A stretch of DNA of 64,000 nucleotides from Symbiodinium natans. Lineage: Eukaryota; Sar; Dinophyceae; Suessiales; Symbiodiniaceae. Positions 25,887-36,100 of this stretch are shown piece after piece. The DNA lies in the NCBI GenBank assembly GCA_905221605.1, contig CAJNDS010002505.1, positions 248,001-312,000 on the forward strand. The letters are read 5' to 3'. The position numbers were made by a program, and so were the translations under genes. Under the pieces are notes generated by a model. The model did no database searches. It saw only the letters and a list, made by a program, of their open reading frames with translations, and had not been told where the DNA came from. Numbering within the stretch: the first letter of the stretch is position 1; every line of letters starts with the position of its first letter.

Positions 25887-27916
25887 CTGGCTTTGTTCGG
25901 CTTATTGGCTGCGGTAGCCTTAAGTCTATCATCAGTGCGGATGTTAAAAGCATAGATGACGCTAGTATTAATCCCTATCAACTTGATGATATCACATGAG
26001 TGACATCGTGGCATGAATAGAAGCGCGCCCTGGTGTAGGGAGATGAGAACATTGTTACTCGCAGAAGATCCCGGATGACAAGCGAGATGTTGACCATTCT
26101 TGAGAACTAGCGGGATCTCTAGTTCAGTCTTACCAGTAATGCGGACAAGCAAATACTGGATAGATCCCATTTCAGCAGTAAAGTCTTCATCCTCCTGGGA
26201 AGCCTTAGGAAGGTTTTCTGGCACTCTCCAACCTTGAAAGGCTTCATTTTGGCTGAGAAATGTCTGGACACTCTGCAGCTTCACTAGTTCCGGAACATCC
26301 TCACATTTACCAGTCATAACAACATAAGGCGCCTGTCTGTCGATGATCAGGAAATGTGTTTCAAGGTCATCCTTGTGCCAAATTGTACTAGCAATTCGTT
26401 GCTTGGATAAGGGGTGATACTCATCCCTTGCTCTTACATGGATCAATCTTCCTTGCCCAATCTTATCGCTCCCAGAGTGGCAATTCAAAAAATGTTCTCT
26501 AGGGTTCTCGGAAATGTGATTAATGGGCTTATTGCTCCATCTTGGGGCATCAACAACCTCTTGCAGCAATTGCACTTCAGTTCTTCCACAAGGAAGGTCG
26601 AAATATTGACATTGGGTGAGCGCATCGGCAGCGGCGACAGTGGCAGTTACATGGACAGCAGGTATGACAACATCAGTGCCAGCTAATACATGTACGATTC
26701 CTCTGTACTGCACCGGAATTTTGATGTACTCGAGATCCTGAATAATGTCTTGCATGTCCCCGGTGCAATTGTGAAAGGTGATCTGTAGCGAGACCTCTGT
26801 AGAGTTGAAAGGTTGAGTCACCTTCCAAGCAAAGATTTCCTGTGAGTTCTTCACATTGCAAATGTGAAATCTTGCGGCATGCAACGCGAGGCTGTCAGGG
26901 ATGGTAAGCTGCTTTTGCCGAAGACCCAGGATAGCCTTCTGAAGCTGATAGGGGTCCGCAAAGATTCTCAGATACTTTCCCGGGGCAGTGTGGAACGCAT
27001 TCATAAGCCTGTGCTGATTGAGAATGCAATGCACTTGAAAGGCTTCATCCTTAGTTCGGGCAGAGTTGATAGTATACGGGAGGTCAACGAAGTTGACACT
27101 ATTGCCCGGCATCCCTTCAAGAGGCGCAAAGCGATACCAGACCTGGAGCTCAATTTGTGATTTGCCTTCAGTTTGTTTGAGCACCTTATCATACATCTCT
27201 TCAACCTTCAGCATAAGCGCTTGAAGTTGACTAACGCTGATCTTAGGCGCTCTGAGGCAAACAACACATCGATTCTCCTGATCAGTTAACGCAACGATGG
27301 GCTGCTGCGGCTTCCTAATGTGAGCTAATCCAAAGTCTCGACTGAGGTGTTTAACTTCCTCGTCAAATATTCCAACAGTGCCAGCGATGATGACTTCAGT
27401 ATTGGCGGCTTCTTGCTTCATAGAAGGCGTTATGGCAATGTAGTAGCAAGTGTGATGGACAGGGTAGCTGCTGGGAATGTAAGTGACCAAGTATACAAAT
27501 TCCCGTTTGCCCTGCACTTCAATGGCACCAATAACCGTCAAGCTGTGGATTTGACGAAGGAAGTCTTCATCATAACTCCTGAAGAGTACACATGGGATGT
27601 CCGATATGGAAAGTGAGCTGTGCAAATTGCTCACGATCGTTATACTCGTCTGTTGTGTAAGACCCTTCCTTAGATTATGAAGGAAATTCTTACTAGGGTT
27701 GACGAGTAAGATAGATTGGAGCTCTGAGCCCTGCACTTGGCGCAATTCTTGCATAGTTTGTGTAGACAAGATACATCCATCTCTAAGATACTCCAACAAA
27801 TGTGTTGATGGTGTTCTGGCAAAGAGAGCATCATACTCAGTGAGATGACCCAACATAAAGTCGGCAAGACACTGAAATGCGCTTCCATCGATGTTGCTAA
27901 TTCGATCTTGCGACAT
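25742..27916 (-). CDS. Large LINE ORF1 protein, uncharacterised
   Basis: A 724-residue stop-free frame. It begins MSQDRISNIDGSAFQC and has mixed alpha/beta composition, with no Gag finger, coiled coil or enzyme motif that I recognise. A CVVCLRAP pair lies at ~219. It is the first ORF after the palindromic-box leader and ~100 bp from the nearest box, so the ATG at 27916 is a natural start. Possible role: RNA-binding ORF1 protein. Only position and openness support it. Confidence 0.55.
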   Translation of the reverse strand: MSQDRISNIDGSAFQCLADFMLGHLTEYDALFARTPSTHLLEYLRDGCILSTQTMQELRQVQGSELQSILLVNPSKNFLHNLRKGLTQQTSITIVSNLHSSLSISDIPCVLFRSYDEDFLRQIHSLTVIGAIEVQGKREFVYLVTYIPSSYPVHHTCYYIAITPSMKQEAANTEVIIAGTVGIFDEEVKHLSRDFGLAHIRKPQQPIVALTDQENRCVVCLRAPKISVSQLQALMLKVEEMYDKVLKQTEGKSQIELQVWYRFAPLEGMPGNSVNFVDLPYTINSARTKDEAFQVHCILNQHRLMNAFHTAPGKYLRIFADPYQLQKAILGLRQKQLTIPDSLALHAARFHICNVKNSQEIFAWKVTQPFNSTEVSLQITFHNCTGDMQDIIQDLEYIKIPVQYRGIVHVLAGTDVVIPAVHVTATVAAADALTQCQYFDLPCGRTEVQLLQEVVDAPRWSNKPINHISENPREHFLNCHSGSDKIGQGRLIHVRARDEYHPLSKQRIASTIWHKDDLETHFLIIDRQAPYVVMTGKCEDVPELVKLQSVQTFLSQNEAFQGWRVPENLPKASQEDEDFTAEMGSIQYLLVRITGKTELEIPLVLKNGQHLACHPGSSASNNVLISLHQGALLFMPRCHSCDIIKLIGINTSVIYAFNIRTDDRLKATAANKPNKARCVRSQARLPWSNRILPSARLCFMESLLLLKVMMRLPTCYRKILPLHS

Positions 27917-28028
27917 GGTGCAGATACCTTACGCCGAAGCTATCCGTACTGCACAATGCGCAAGACAAATTTGCCAAAAGGTACTAGTGAGGTAAAGAGG
28001 CTCCAACCCTGAGGAAGTTTGCAAGAGA

Positions 28029-28289
28029 GAGAACGTGCGTTCACACTCAACAACTTAACAAGGAAGGAAACAGGCGCTCCCAACTTTAATAAAGCCAGGG
28101 AACACAAAGTTAAAGGTAAGAGAAAGAGAACGGGCGTTCTCAATCTCAGCAAGTTGCAAGAAAGAGAAGCGTTAGAGAAAGAGAACGGGCGCCGTCTCAA
28201 AGAGAAACGTTAGAGAAAGAGAACGGGCGTTCTCAGTCTTACTAGTAAAGCAAGAAAGAGAAACAAAGAGAAAGAGAACGGGCGTTCTC
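28029..28289 (-). promoter_or_regulatory. Tandem palindromic boxes upstream of LINE ORF1
   Basis: GAGAACGGGCGTTCTC (GAGAACG, two-base centre, CGTTCTC) occurs at 28126, 28219 and 28274, with a variant at 28181 (GAGAACGGGCGCCGTCTC) and a degenerate one at 28029. Start spacings of the last four are 55, 38 and 55 bp. AGAAAGAGAA-rich sequence lies between. Placement 110-370 bp before the first ATG suggests a promoter or leader array bound by a dimeric factor, or RNA hairpins in the leader. Confidence 0.5.
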
Positions 28290-28435
28290 AGTCTCAACTA
28301 GCTAGAGAAAGGTGGCAGGACAACTGAGGGCTCAGTTGACGCAAGTTTCGAGCGCTCAACCCACAAAGACTCAAGGAGAGCCAATGCAGCTTGCAAAGTG
28401 TTGAACACAGCAAACACAGCACCAAGCACACCTAC

Positions 28436-28900
28436 CTCTCTCTTAAGTAGACACCTTTTACCCTCTCTGAAAGCTATTCACAGCCAGAGTGAATCATATC
28501 GAATTCCTGCACTTCTGACGCTAAAAAAACCAATTTCGAAACAGAGATGGAGCAGCAAGGCCACAGACCCAAAACAAATTTGCCCTATAGGCCAAAAAAA
28601 GTGTTCGCAGTAAGAATCGTCCAGAAATGCCTTCCTGGAGCTTCGGGGTTCTTCGGGCTTCGCCCTTCGTTTTCATTCCGAAGCTCCTAGACAAGTCATT
28701 TTTCTGACCTTTTAGGGCAAATTTGTTTTGAGTCTACTTTTTTTGGCCTATAGGGCAAATTTGTTTTGGGTCTGTGGCCTTGCTGCTCCATCTCTATTTC
28801 GAAATTGGTTTTTTTAGCGTCAGAAGTGCAGGAATTCGATATGATTCACTCTGGCTGTAAATAGCTTTCAGAGAGGGTAAAAGGTGTCTACTTAAGAGAG
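28436..28900. repeat. Terminal hairpin of left arm
   Basis: The outer ~165 bp (CTCTCTCTTAAGTAGACACC...) returns in reverse complement at ~28735-28900 (...GGTGTCTACTTAAGAGAG) with very few mismatches, leaving a loop of about 130 bp. The loop has its own inverted GGAGCTTCGG / CCGAAGCTCC pair and a second copy of the GGGCAAATTTGTTTTG segment. Confidence 0.75.
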
Positions 28901-29364
28901 TCTGGCCGTGCCGACCTGTTATGTTTTTTCACATCGAAAGTAAAAATGACAGAAATGACAAGATAATGACAAGCCCCCGCCCCGAAACGCAGCCAGAATG
29001 ACAGAAATAACAGAAATGACAGAAATGACAAATGACATTTCTCAGAAAAAGGAAACGCAAGGTGCTCTGCTGCACATCAAAAGTGAGTTGAACTGACAGA
29101 ACAGAAACATGTTCGAGCTGACATTGGATAGGCAGGAAAGCATGCGCGATATTTTTTAAAAAAGAAATTGAAGTTGTCATTTTGTTATTTCCGTCATTTC
29201 CGTCATTTCTGTCACTGAGAGCTTGCATTGGACACCGCCTCTAAAATGATAGAAATGACGACATTTCTCAGAAAAACAAAATCCACGCATGCTCTGCTGC
29301 ACAACAGCCCCTTGGTAGGTCTCAGCCCTCAAAGGCCCTTCACTGCCCTCAGCCCTTAACGGCC

Positions 29365-29558
29365 CGTCACTGCCCAGAGACCTCTTAGAAATCCTTGATG
29401 CCCAGGGACCTTAGAGGCCCCGCACTCCTCAGCCTAGAGGCCCTTCAATGCCTAGGCCCTTCACTTCCGGCCTTCGCTACCCTTAAGACGCCCTTAAAGG
29501 CCCTCAGCCAGCCGTCACTGCCCAGAGACCTCTTAGAAATCCTTGATGCCCGGGGACC
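29365..29558. repeat. 45-bp direct repeat in left arm
   Basis: CGTCACTGCCCAGAGACCTC... followed by TTAGAAATCCTTGATGCCC occurs at 29365-29410 and 29513-29558, about 148 bp apart, with one mismatch (cAggg / cGggg). The right arm keeps both in inverted form (~42550-42735). Confidence 0.6.
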
Positions 29559-30468
29559 CAAGAGGCCTCAAAATTTTGGAGGTTTGATGCAACTGTCAAG
29601 TGTTTTGCGCCTCACAAAGGCTGTGGGTCTTCTACAGTGCAAAATTTGACACAGTTGACAAAATGGACACACTTGATGCTCTGGCAGTGAAGGCCTCTAA
29701 GGACTTGGCGCGGACTCGGCGCGACTTGGCTCGGCGCGACTTGGCTCGGCGAGGTCCTCTGGCGCGAGTTTGTCAGTTCTGTCATTTCCGTCACAACCGT
29801 CATTTCCGTCATTTCCGTCACCCCGGTTGGCCCTGTCACTCCCGTCATTTCCGTCATTTTCGTCACTTTCCAAGTTTTGGGGTTCGCCAGGCTGTCAGGA
29901 GCACGGGGCCTACCAGGGACTAGCAAGGGGCAGTGAAGGGCCTTGAAGGGCCTAGCTGAGGGCAGTGAAGGGCCTTTAAGGAACTCTGAGCTGAGCAGTG
30001 AAGGGCAGTGAGGGGCCTCTAATGCAGTTGAGGGGCTTTAAGGTTTTTCGGACCCCTAGTGGAAGGATGGAAGGCAGTGAGGGGCGTAAGGGTCCCTGCT
30101 GGAAGGTTTGGGGGCAGTGAGGGATCCTCTAAGGGTCCGCCGCCGCCAGGACAGCCGTCAATTCTGTCAACTCCGTCAATTCTGTCAATTCCGCGTTGTG
30201 GCATTTCTGCGGAATCCCGCAAATGACATGCCTTCAGTTTTTGCAAGTTTTGCCGTCCGTCAACTCCGCAAGGTCTGTCAAATCTGTCAATTCTGTCAAT
30301 CTGTCACATCGCTGGCTGTGAGTCTTCCAACAGACAACAGTTGACAAAATTGACAAAATTGGCGCATCAAAAATTTCTTGAGGCATTGCGGCGCATTCTT
30401 CTCTCTTGGCCAAAAGCTGTGCCGCTGCGCCAGCCGTGCCGCTGTGCCAGCCGTGCCGCTTGTGCAAG

Positions 30469-30745
30469 GGCATGCGCCGGATTTTCCCACAGAAAAAAAT
30501 AGCCTTGTCATTTTTGTCATTTCTGTCATTTCTATCATTCTTGTCATTTTGTCATTTTGTTTGGAATCACATTTGATTGTCAAGAGGGTGTGGTCTGCAA
30601 GGGCACGCGCCGGAATTTTCCCACAAAATCGTCCTGTCATGTCTGTCATTCTTGTCATTCTGTCATTCTGTTTGGAATCATATTTGATTGTCAAGAGAGC
30701 GTGGTCTGCAAGGGCATGCGCCGGAATTTTCCCACAGAAAAAAAT
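30469..30745. repeat. Tandem ~110-133 bp units in left arm
   Basis: CATGCGCCGGA(A)TTTTCCCACA recurs at 30471, 30604 and 30715. Each is preceded by TTTGATTGTCAAGAG...GTGGTCTGCAAGGG and separated by short runs of TGTCATTTC. Inverted copies lie at 41660-41930 and diverged ones at 39855-39990 in the interior. Confidence 0.6.
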
Positions 30746-30966
30746 CAGCCCAGCGAGAAGTGCTGTTGGGCCCCCACCTCCAGCCCAGAAAGTGTTCCGC
30801 TGCCATCCTACCCCCGTGAAGCTCCTGCCACCGCTAGCCCTCCAGCAGCCCCCACGCTAGCCGCCACAGGTAGCACTGCCTCGCTGCTGCAGCTGCAGAG
30901 CCGATGGTGGCCAAGGTGCCTCCTCCCTCCACGGCTGCCGCAACTTCAGCGCCCGAAGCAGCTGCT

Positions 30967-31314
30967 TCAGCAGCACTGGCGAAGCCCTCGGCTTCCGCCT
31001 CGGCCCTTGCGTGAAGGCTTCAATGTCCTGCGCGCGCACTGGCGTTCGATTTCTGCAGCCCTTTGACCTGCCCGCTGCAGCAGGGGCTCCACCTCACTGG
31101 GCCTGCCAACGATTTGGGGCAGCGCCGCCTCGTCTGGTGGTGGGGCTGGGCCTTCTGGAGTTCTGGGAATGCGAAGGGTTTTGTCGAGCCACCGGCGACC
31201 CTGGTGCATGTGGCGGTACAAGTCCCCTGAATGCGCTGCTATGGCAGAAGCCGAGCCCACCGCACCTGCTGCTGCACCTGCAATCGCTTCGGCCCTTTGC
31301 AGGCCGCCAAGCAT
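30967..31314 (-). pseudogene. Coding-like remnant in left arm
   Basis: A 115-residue frame (MLGGLQRAEAIAGAAAG...LRIPRTPEGPAPPPDEAALPQIVGRPSE...RRTLKPSRK). Its counterpart in the right arm (41348-41653, plus strand) keeps most of the sequence with a ~75 bp deletion and changed ends. The family is not recognised. Shared reading in both arms only shows common descent, not function. Confidence 0.35.
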
Positions 31315-31379
31315 TCTGTCCGACAGGCTCGGACGTGTCTGGGGGTGTTAGACCATCGTTCCTTAAAGCTTGTCCAGCG

Positions 31380-33109
31380 CCAACCCCCCCTCCTAAACCC
31401 TCTTCAGCAACCCCCCTCGCACCCTGGAGTCAGCCTGGCAGGAGAGGGGAGGCTTCGACGTCAAACCCGTCAATCCCGTCAATTCTGTCAAGCCTCCTCC
31501 CCCCCCCCCTCTCAAAAGAAAACAAAGCATAATTTGACAAAATTGACCGTTCTGACGTCAAATCACTCGGAACTCTGGGCCCAGTACTCAGGCACCCGAC
31601 TCGAGACAGGCCCTCAGTGGCGAGAAAACGTGGAGTCTCTTGCATGCATGAGCCTTGGCAGGACAGACAAACCCATTTTGCCACGGTTTGAAGGGGCGTG
31701 GCAAAAATAGACTAGACTTGAGTGTGTTCTGAGATGCGGCATGTGGAGTGCTGTGGCGCACTCCAGAGTCATGGTGCACAAAAGGGAGACGACCCTTGCC
31801 GCACTCACAGAAGAACCCCCATACCCCCTAAACCCTGTGCCCCAAACTAGAACACCCTTGCAGCACTGTGGAGCCCCGGGCAGTCGCAGAAGAAGTCGCT
31901 TCCCACGCTGGACTTGGGAGGAGGGTGGGGGCTTAGGGCTAGGGGAGGGGGCTACCACGGCAAGGGTTGCGCAACTGCGTGGTCGCCCGCTCTTCTCTCT
32001 CTCTGACATGCACTTGCAGACGAACCCCATGCCCTCCTAGACCCGAAGCCCTAAACCCTATACAACCCCCCTTGCAGCACCGACTGAAGCCCGGGGCAGT
32101 CGATGAAGAAGTCGATCACCGCGACGCACCTGAGGAGGGGAGGTTATAAGACGACCTACAGAGGGGAGGGGACTACCGGGGCAAGGGCTTCAAGAGCAGG
32201 ACAGCGGAGTGCCTGCTGTGCCTATGTCCCTTGGAGAAGGGCGCGGCGCGGGCCGCAAAAATCATGAAAACCAAGCAAACCGTGCAAAAGCAGACAAGTC
32301 ATGCATAAATCAAGCAAGCCATGAAAAACAAAACGCGCACCGCGTCAAAAACTTCGAAAACGTCGAAAACGTCAAAAATGTCAAAAGTTGTATTTTAGAA
32401 GGCCTAGAGCCAGCAACACGACCGACTTGACGGAATTGATGGAATTGACGGGGTCGACGGGCCAATTGGGGGTGACATATTTGACGGAGTTGACGGAATT
32501 GACGGGGGTAGTGCCCTCTGCGCTGTTTCGCTTCACAAATAACAGAGTGACGAAAATGACAGACATGACAGAAATGACGAAAATGACGGAATTTGACGTG
32601 CAAATGGGCATGCAAAATGACAAAATGACGGAAATGACGGAAATGACGGAAATAACGGAAATGACAGAAATGACGGCTGTCGTTTTATGGCCAACGAAAA
32701 GACGACAAGCAGAGCGACGAGCACGATGAGCAAGATAGCTGGACGTTTGACGTGCAGCAAACCATGGGTAAGCACGGACTCATCCAGAGGGAGGGTTTCT
32801 AGCAAACCGTGGCACGGAGGCGGCGAGCATTGATGAACAAGAGGGTGCGGACTGGCGGATTGGCGTGCAACTCAGGACCTGGGCAAAAAGCCGGCGTTCG
32901 ACAAGTCCAGCCTTCCGGCCTTGGGCACGAAGGGCTGCGAGGGATGCACGAGATCGCAATCGACGGGCCTTGGCAGAGAATCGAGAGACCATTGCTGGAC
33001 ATCACAAGACCACTTGACGTGAGGCTCAACATGCTTGTAACGCATTTTCTCTTCAAGGAGGACGCTCCATGCTGGCAGGCCTTATGCAGTCACCTCCTTT
33101 GGCGCCTGC
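31380..33109. other. Interior, left side: diverged direct repeats, no gene recognised
   Basis: Two diverged ~215 bp direct repeats at ~31850-32000 and ~32065-32200 share CCCTTGCAGCAC and GGGCAGTCG.(A)GAAGAAGTCG and a G-rich end. A stretch at 32230-32400 is rich in CAAAAA(T/C)GTC-type units. TGACGGAAA arrays follow (32545-32681). From 32690 to 33109 nothing is recognised; the beta-helix gene's 3' untranslated region may lie there. Confidence 0.4.
32545..32681. repeat. TGACGGAAA 9-mer array
   Basis: Runs of TGACGGAAA and TGACAGAAA with point variants. The same motif dominates other arrays in this composite at 39521-39749 and 40271-40404 (as the complement) and occurs singly throughout both arms. 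Confidence 0.7.
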
Positions 33110-36100
33110 TCAGGCGCTTCCGCCAGGGGCCTTCTCTGCCTCATCCACCGGCCCCACCATCTGCAGACTAGGAGTTTGCTGAGTTGCCTGTTGCTCCAAG
33201 AGTTTCTTCTGAGCCCTCTCGCGCCGCATCGCTGAAAGGCACCCATAAATCAGGGCAACACAAATCCCACCCCCCATGGCAGCAATGCTGGAGAGGAGAA
33301 GCTGCTGCGCCAAGGAACTTCGACCCCAGTGCGCATCGTTGGATAACATGCAGCTGGTACAGCAAGTCATCATGCAGGCAGCCGCCAACAAAGCAATCTC
33401 AAGACGATTCCACAGCTTGGACTGGTAGGGGTGGATCAAGCCATAGAGGAACAGAGCCGACAATAGCACAATGCTCAAGAATAGCATTTGCAACGAAGGG
33501 GAGTACGTGACAGGAAAAGCAGCCGAGATCATCTTCAGTGAGGTCTTGCGGATCAGCCGCTCACCTTCCCATAAGCTAAGCCTCTTCTTGTAGGGCCGTG
33601 TGAAAAAGATGACATGCTTAGGCGGTATCTCATCTGTAGTTTTCGGCCTGTGGTAGATCAAGGACATCCACAGGCTTGACACCCCTATGACCATGACAAT
33701 GATGGCCAAAAACACAAGCAACAGCATGCGAGAACCAGAACCATCTGGCAAGTACGGGCATCGAAGGCCATAAACACTGTGCGTTCCCTCCGCCTCGACA
33801 CGATAGCAAACTCCATACTTGCTCCAGGCAGCCATGACATCCGGGAAGAAACAATTGATCCCAACGAGCAGTGCAACCTTATGACTTCGCAGCACCGCAC
33901 AAGCTGCAATGAGAAGGGCTGGAAAAGCGCCACTCAGCAGCTGTACCCGCCACAAATCTGGTCTCCAACCCAAAGCAGCGATCGTGCACTCCGTCGAGTG
34001 GCTGACACCACCACTGGAGCTAGCAGTAACATCTGCAACGTTCTCCGCGAAGCTTACAAGCAAGGACTCAAAGACACTGGTGGCTGTAGCAGTTTGCATA
34101 GCTGCTGCAAGAACTGTAGCCGTCACAGTGCCAAATGACATGAGCTGATTCATCAAAACACTGCTGAGCTTCACCTCATCCGTGGCACTCAGGACATCCT
34201 TCGCCTGAGGGAATGCAAAGGTTGAAAACCTTCAGACTTTGTATCAATGTGTGCAACTAGATATTTTAACGTCTGAAGGCACAGTTCTTGCAAGTGCCGC
34301 GCCTGCAACCCGAAGATTACAGTACTCTTAACAGCCAGCATCAGCCAATGCTTTGCTTTCTGCAAAGATGAATCGCACTTGGCGCACACCAGCACACTAC
34401 CATCGGAGCGCCTTGGATTCCAAGAGCATCAACCCAAGACCCATACCACCCATGCAACTTGGATGAACTTGGATGCAACCTTCCATATCTGTCCTTTCAT
34501 CATCTAAGGCACGCATAGCCATCTGCGCAGTCAGCGCAGCCTGGGCCTGCTTTGCAATTTGCAAACCATTCTGAGCCACAACAACAACCAAACATGCGAC
34601 ATCGTGCGATGTATGTGACAGCTAAACTTGCAAACGGCACAAAAGAAGGCTGTGGCTACTACTACTGCTGCTACTGCTACTACTCATCCTGTTAGGAATG
34701 AGCATTTTCATGCAAAAGCCTTTCAAGACGCCAGGCCTTGATGCCCAGGCAAGCACAAAGGCTCCGAAACATCACCCCCTGTGCAGGCAGAAGGGTTCGG
34801 ACAGTGCAGGGAATGGCTCACATTCGACAGGTTGACCATGAATCCATTGCGCATGATCAGCTGGTTCACGATGCACTTCTCAGCCTCCTTGGGGCAACTC
34901 ATGCAAGGTCCCCGGCCGGAAATATCCAGCTGAACTGTGTCTCCAGGACATCTCCTACACTCCAGGGACTTGTCCGTGACAAAGCGGCCACTTCGTGCGG
35001 AGCACTGTACTCCTGCCACCTTCAAAGCCGTCTGGCTCTGGCTTTTTAGGCTGCATTCCGACATCCTACGACAATCCAAAAACTCTTTCAAATCCAGACT
35101 TTTGGCGTCCACGCTGAAAATCCCAGCTTCAGTGCTGTCCTGCAACTGGAACCTTTGAACAGACATGTCACCGTCAACCTGCAAGGTGTGGCCACCAATA
35201 AAGTGAGCTTCCCCAAGCTCGAGGCTGGAATGCGAATGCAATGCTCCACTGCGAGAACTTTCGTCAGCAAAGCAGGTCTCGAATTGTACTGGAGACCGAA
35301 TCACGGAATGTTGGGCCAGAAAGATTCCCCCCCCACCCCTGCCGGCTTTACATGTCTTGAAGCTAATGCGCTTCGCTCCGGCAATGTTCAAATTGCCAAC
35401 GGAAACACAACCTCCCCGACTGCCAGCACTGCAGTCTTCGAAGCTCATAATAGTATCACGGGCTGTCCACTTGCCGTCGACACGCAAGCCTCCGCCAGCA
35501 GCACCTTCCGACTGCGCATTGCAGCTTAAAAAGCTTAACTTTCCACCGGCCATATCTGCATTTTGGATGATGGCACAACCTCCACCTTTGCTGGCCTTGC
35601 ACTGTGTCAGTGAAAAGTCAGCATCTTTCGTGATCAATTTACTGCGAATCTGCAAGCCACCTCCAGAACCTTGCATGGCTCTGCATTGCTCTAGCTTGAC
35701 TTTGCTCCTCCAACCAGTAACCTGCGCAAAGCCCATGGCAGCGCAGCCACCGTTGCCAGTGACGGCACAGTCCTTGATGGTCACCAAGCTGTCCTCACTT
35801 GTCCACCTCCCACGCAGAAGCAGGCCTCCGCCATCTCCCTCTTCAACCCGGCATCTTCCCAAAGTAACTTCCCCCTGGGAGGCCTGGAAGTGCTTCACGT
35901 CAATGCAGCCTCCTCCTTTTCCCGCAGAGCCATCGGTGACTGACAGGAGGCCGTTCTTCATGACAAGCGAATCTTCCACACGGAGCCCTCCGCCATGACC
36001 TGACACTGCGGAGCACTGATCGAACTTCAACGAAGAATCTGTGAGCTCCGCTTCCTTCGAGAAAAAACAACCGCCACTGACACCCGACCTGCAATCCTGG

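Larger units (their letters stand above)
13858..28300 (-). mobile_element. Large LINE-like element with DNMT, EEP, RT, RNase H and second polymerase-like domain
   Basis: Minus-strand order 5' to 3': palindromic boxes (28.3-28.0 kb), 724-residue ORF, overlapping 170-residue ORF, a 1.2 kb GC-rich gap, DNMT-like ORF, EEP endonuclease, RT with YMDD, RNase H, then a superfamily-A-like palm. Only a few single-base frame changes interrupt it (near 23.79, 20.37, 19.52 and 17.15 kb) while frames of 1141, 825 and 1119 codons stay stop-free, so the copy is young or the breaks are assembly errors. Dinoflagellate retrotransposons carrying C5-methyltransferases have been reported. The ends are approximate. 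Confidence 0.7.
28436..31376. repeat. Left inverted-repeat arm
   Basis: Pairs in reverse complement with 41287-43646. Matching landmarks include the hairpin, the GGGGCGGGGGCTTGTCATT segment, the GGCCCTTCACTGCCC region, the TTGGCGCGGACTCGGCGCGACTTGG segment, the GCGGCGCATTCTTCT block and the short coding-like segment near 31.0-31.3 kb. It is ~580 bp longer than the right arm owing to several indels, including CG-rich sequence at ~30.75-31.0 kb and a segment near 31.2 kb absent on the right. Confidence 0.75.
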
